A stretch of DNA of 64,000 nucleotides, from the NCBI RefSeq assembly GCF_013520985.1, contig NZ_JACDTY010000016.1, positions 62,001 to 126,000 of the forward strand. Reading direction: 5' to 3'. Source of the stretch: Mesorhizobium neociceri. GTDB lineage: Bacteria; Pseudomonadota; Alphaproteobacteria; Rhizobiales; Rhizobiaceae. The notes beneath the pieces were generated by a model. That model did no database searches. It worked only from the letters and a program-made list of their open reading frames with translations, and was not told the DNA's origin. A program made the position numbers and the translations under genes. Positions 63,516-64,000 of the stretch are shown here, in pieces; the stretch's first letter is position 1; each line of letters begins with the position of its first letter.

Positions 63516-63532
63516 GGCATTTACGTAATGCC
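63516..63532. promoter_or_regulatory. Palindromic operator candidate before the MarR-GNAT gene
   Basis: GGCATT-TACGT-AATGCC, six-base arms and a 5-nt spacer, 14 nt upstream of the chosen start. It is likely an autoregulatory MarR-type site and explains why a more upstream ATG is unlikely to be used. Confidence 0.55.
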
Positions 63533-63650
63533 TAACATATTCGATCAGGATGGAATTGGCAACGAACACCGGTCTAAACCGGACAGGACGACGGAATACC
63601 TATGCCGAAGATCGATTCATCGAGAGGAAAGAAAGGCTTGGGCCTGATAC

Positions 63651-64000
63651 CTAGCCTTCCTTCTTCACCGCCGCGACGCGCAGCGACAGCTCGCGCAGCT
63701 GCTGCGGACTGGCTTCCGAAGGCGCACTCATCAACAGGTCGTAAGCCTGCTGGTTCATCGGGAACATGGTGATTTCGCGCAGGTTCTTGGCCCCGACCAG
63801 AAGCATGACGACACGGTCGACGCCGGCCGCCATGCCGCCATGCGGCGGGGCGCCATACTGGAAGGCGCGGTAGAGGCCGCCAAAGCGCTCCTCGACCGTG
63901 GCGCGATCCAGCCCGACCGTCTCGAACGCCTTGACCATGGTCTCGGGCAGATGGTTGCGGATACCGCCCGAGGCGATCTCGAAGCCGTTGCAGACCATGT
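63651..64000 (-). CDS. aspS: Aspartyl-tRNA synthetase, C-terminal part (partial)
   Basis: The minus-strand frame is open to the window edge at 64000; about 115 C-terminal residues are visible. The class II motif 3 is recognised in GGMAAGVDRVVMLLVGAKNLREITMFP, with the Arg of GxDR contacting ATP, preceded by CNGFEIASGGIRNH. The tail SPQQLRELSLRVAAVKKEG is typical of alphaproteobacterial AspS. The N-terminal anticodon domain lies outside. Confidence 0.93.
   Translation of the reverse strand, partial: MVCNGFEIASGGIRNHLPETMVKAFETVGLDRATVEERFGGLYRAFQYGAPPHGGMAAGVDRVVMLLVGAKNLREITMFPMNQQAYDLLMSAPSEASPQQLRELSLRVAAVKKEG

Overview
The window is a chromosomal segment from a high-GC alphaproteobacterium of the order Hyphomicrobiales. 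It is most likely Mesorhizobium or a close relative. The evidence is the gene order yceD-plsX-fabH-ihfA-merR, a glyA/nrdR/ribD/ribE/ribH/nusB riboflavin cluster, a MarR regulator (LdtR type) near an L,D-transpeptidase next to hemB, rhizobial families such as DUF982 and OpgC, and several RIME-like intergenic palindromic repeats. No tRNA, rRNA, CRISPR array, transposase or prophage is visible. Most of the window is core genome with single-gene insertions.

Layout. 1-5.9 kb: end of a small secreted protein, DUF883 protein, merR, ihfA, fabH (TTG start), plsX, a YceD-like DUF177 protein, a cytochrome bc1 assembly chaperone, and divergent bamE. 6-11.8 kb: AraC and LysR regulators, a three-gene cassette of small proteins, a cupin/epimerase-like protein and a coupled glycosyltransferase. 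11.9-18.3 kb: membrane pyrophosphatase hppA and a complete YehZYXW/OsmF-type osmolyte ABC transporter. 18.4-26 kb: MFS, nusB, ribH, ribE, ribD, nrdR and glyA, interrupted by an opposite-strand GST gene. 26-35.5 kb: CPA1 antiporter, L,D-transpeptidase, an inserted HEPN-domain gene, the LdtR-type MarR regulator, a DUF6163 protein, a 3-hydroxyisobutyryl-CoA hydrolase-like protein and hemB. 35.5-44 kb: GST with a 15-bp coding repeat, PHB depolymerase, HxlR regulator with DUF1330 partner, reductase, ppk2, aldo/keto reductase, a GT90-like protein and small proteins. 44-52 kb: GntR/MFS pair, a LacI regulator with two paralogous 47-residue microprotein genes and four matching operators, an OpgC-like acyltransferase, an esterase and a Pit/DUF47 phosphate system. 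52.3-64 kb: sthA, membrane methyltransferase-like protein, RDD protein, bpt, DMT transporter, AI-2E-family transporter, parC, a secreted protein, a MarR-GNAT fusion and the 3' end of aspS.

The most novel-looking element is at 46.6-48.2 kb. Two tandem paralogous microprotein genes (MHP...LFED.Y.N.WGI) and a divergent LacI-family gene share four copies of a 14-bp palindrome (TTGRAYCGATYCAA), which suggests a self-contained repressor/microprotein circuit of unknown function. Second is the HEPN gene (R-x4-H) inserted between the LdtR-type regulator and its likely target L,D-transpeptidase, bordered by similar terminator hairpins. Start codons were often moved downstream from the longest frame where a Shine-Dalgarno sequence, a neighbouring gene or family length favoured it. 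Functional names come from recognising motifs by eye; no database search was run.
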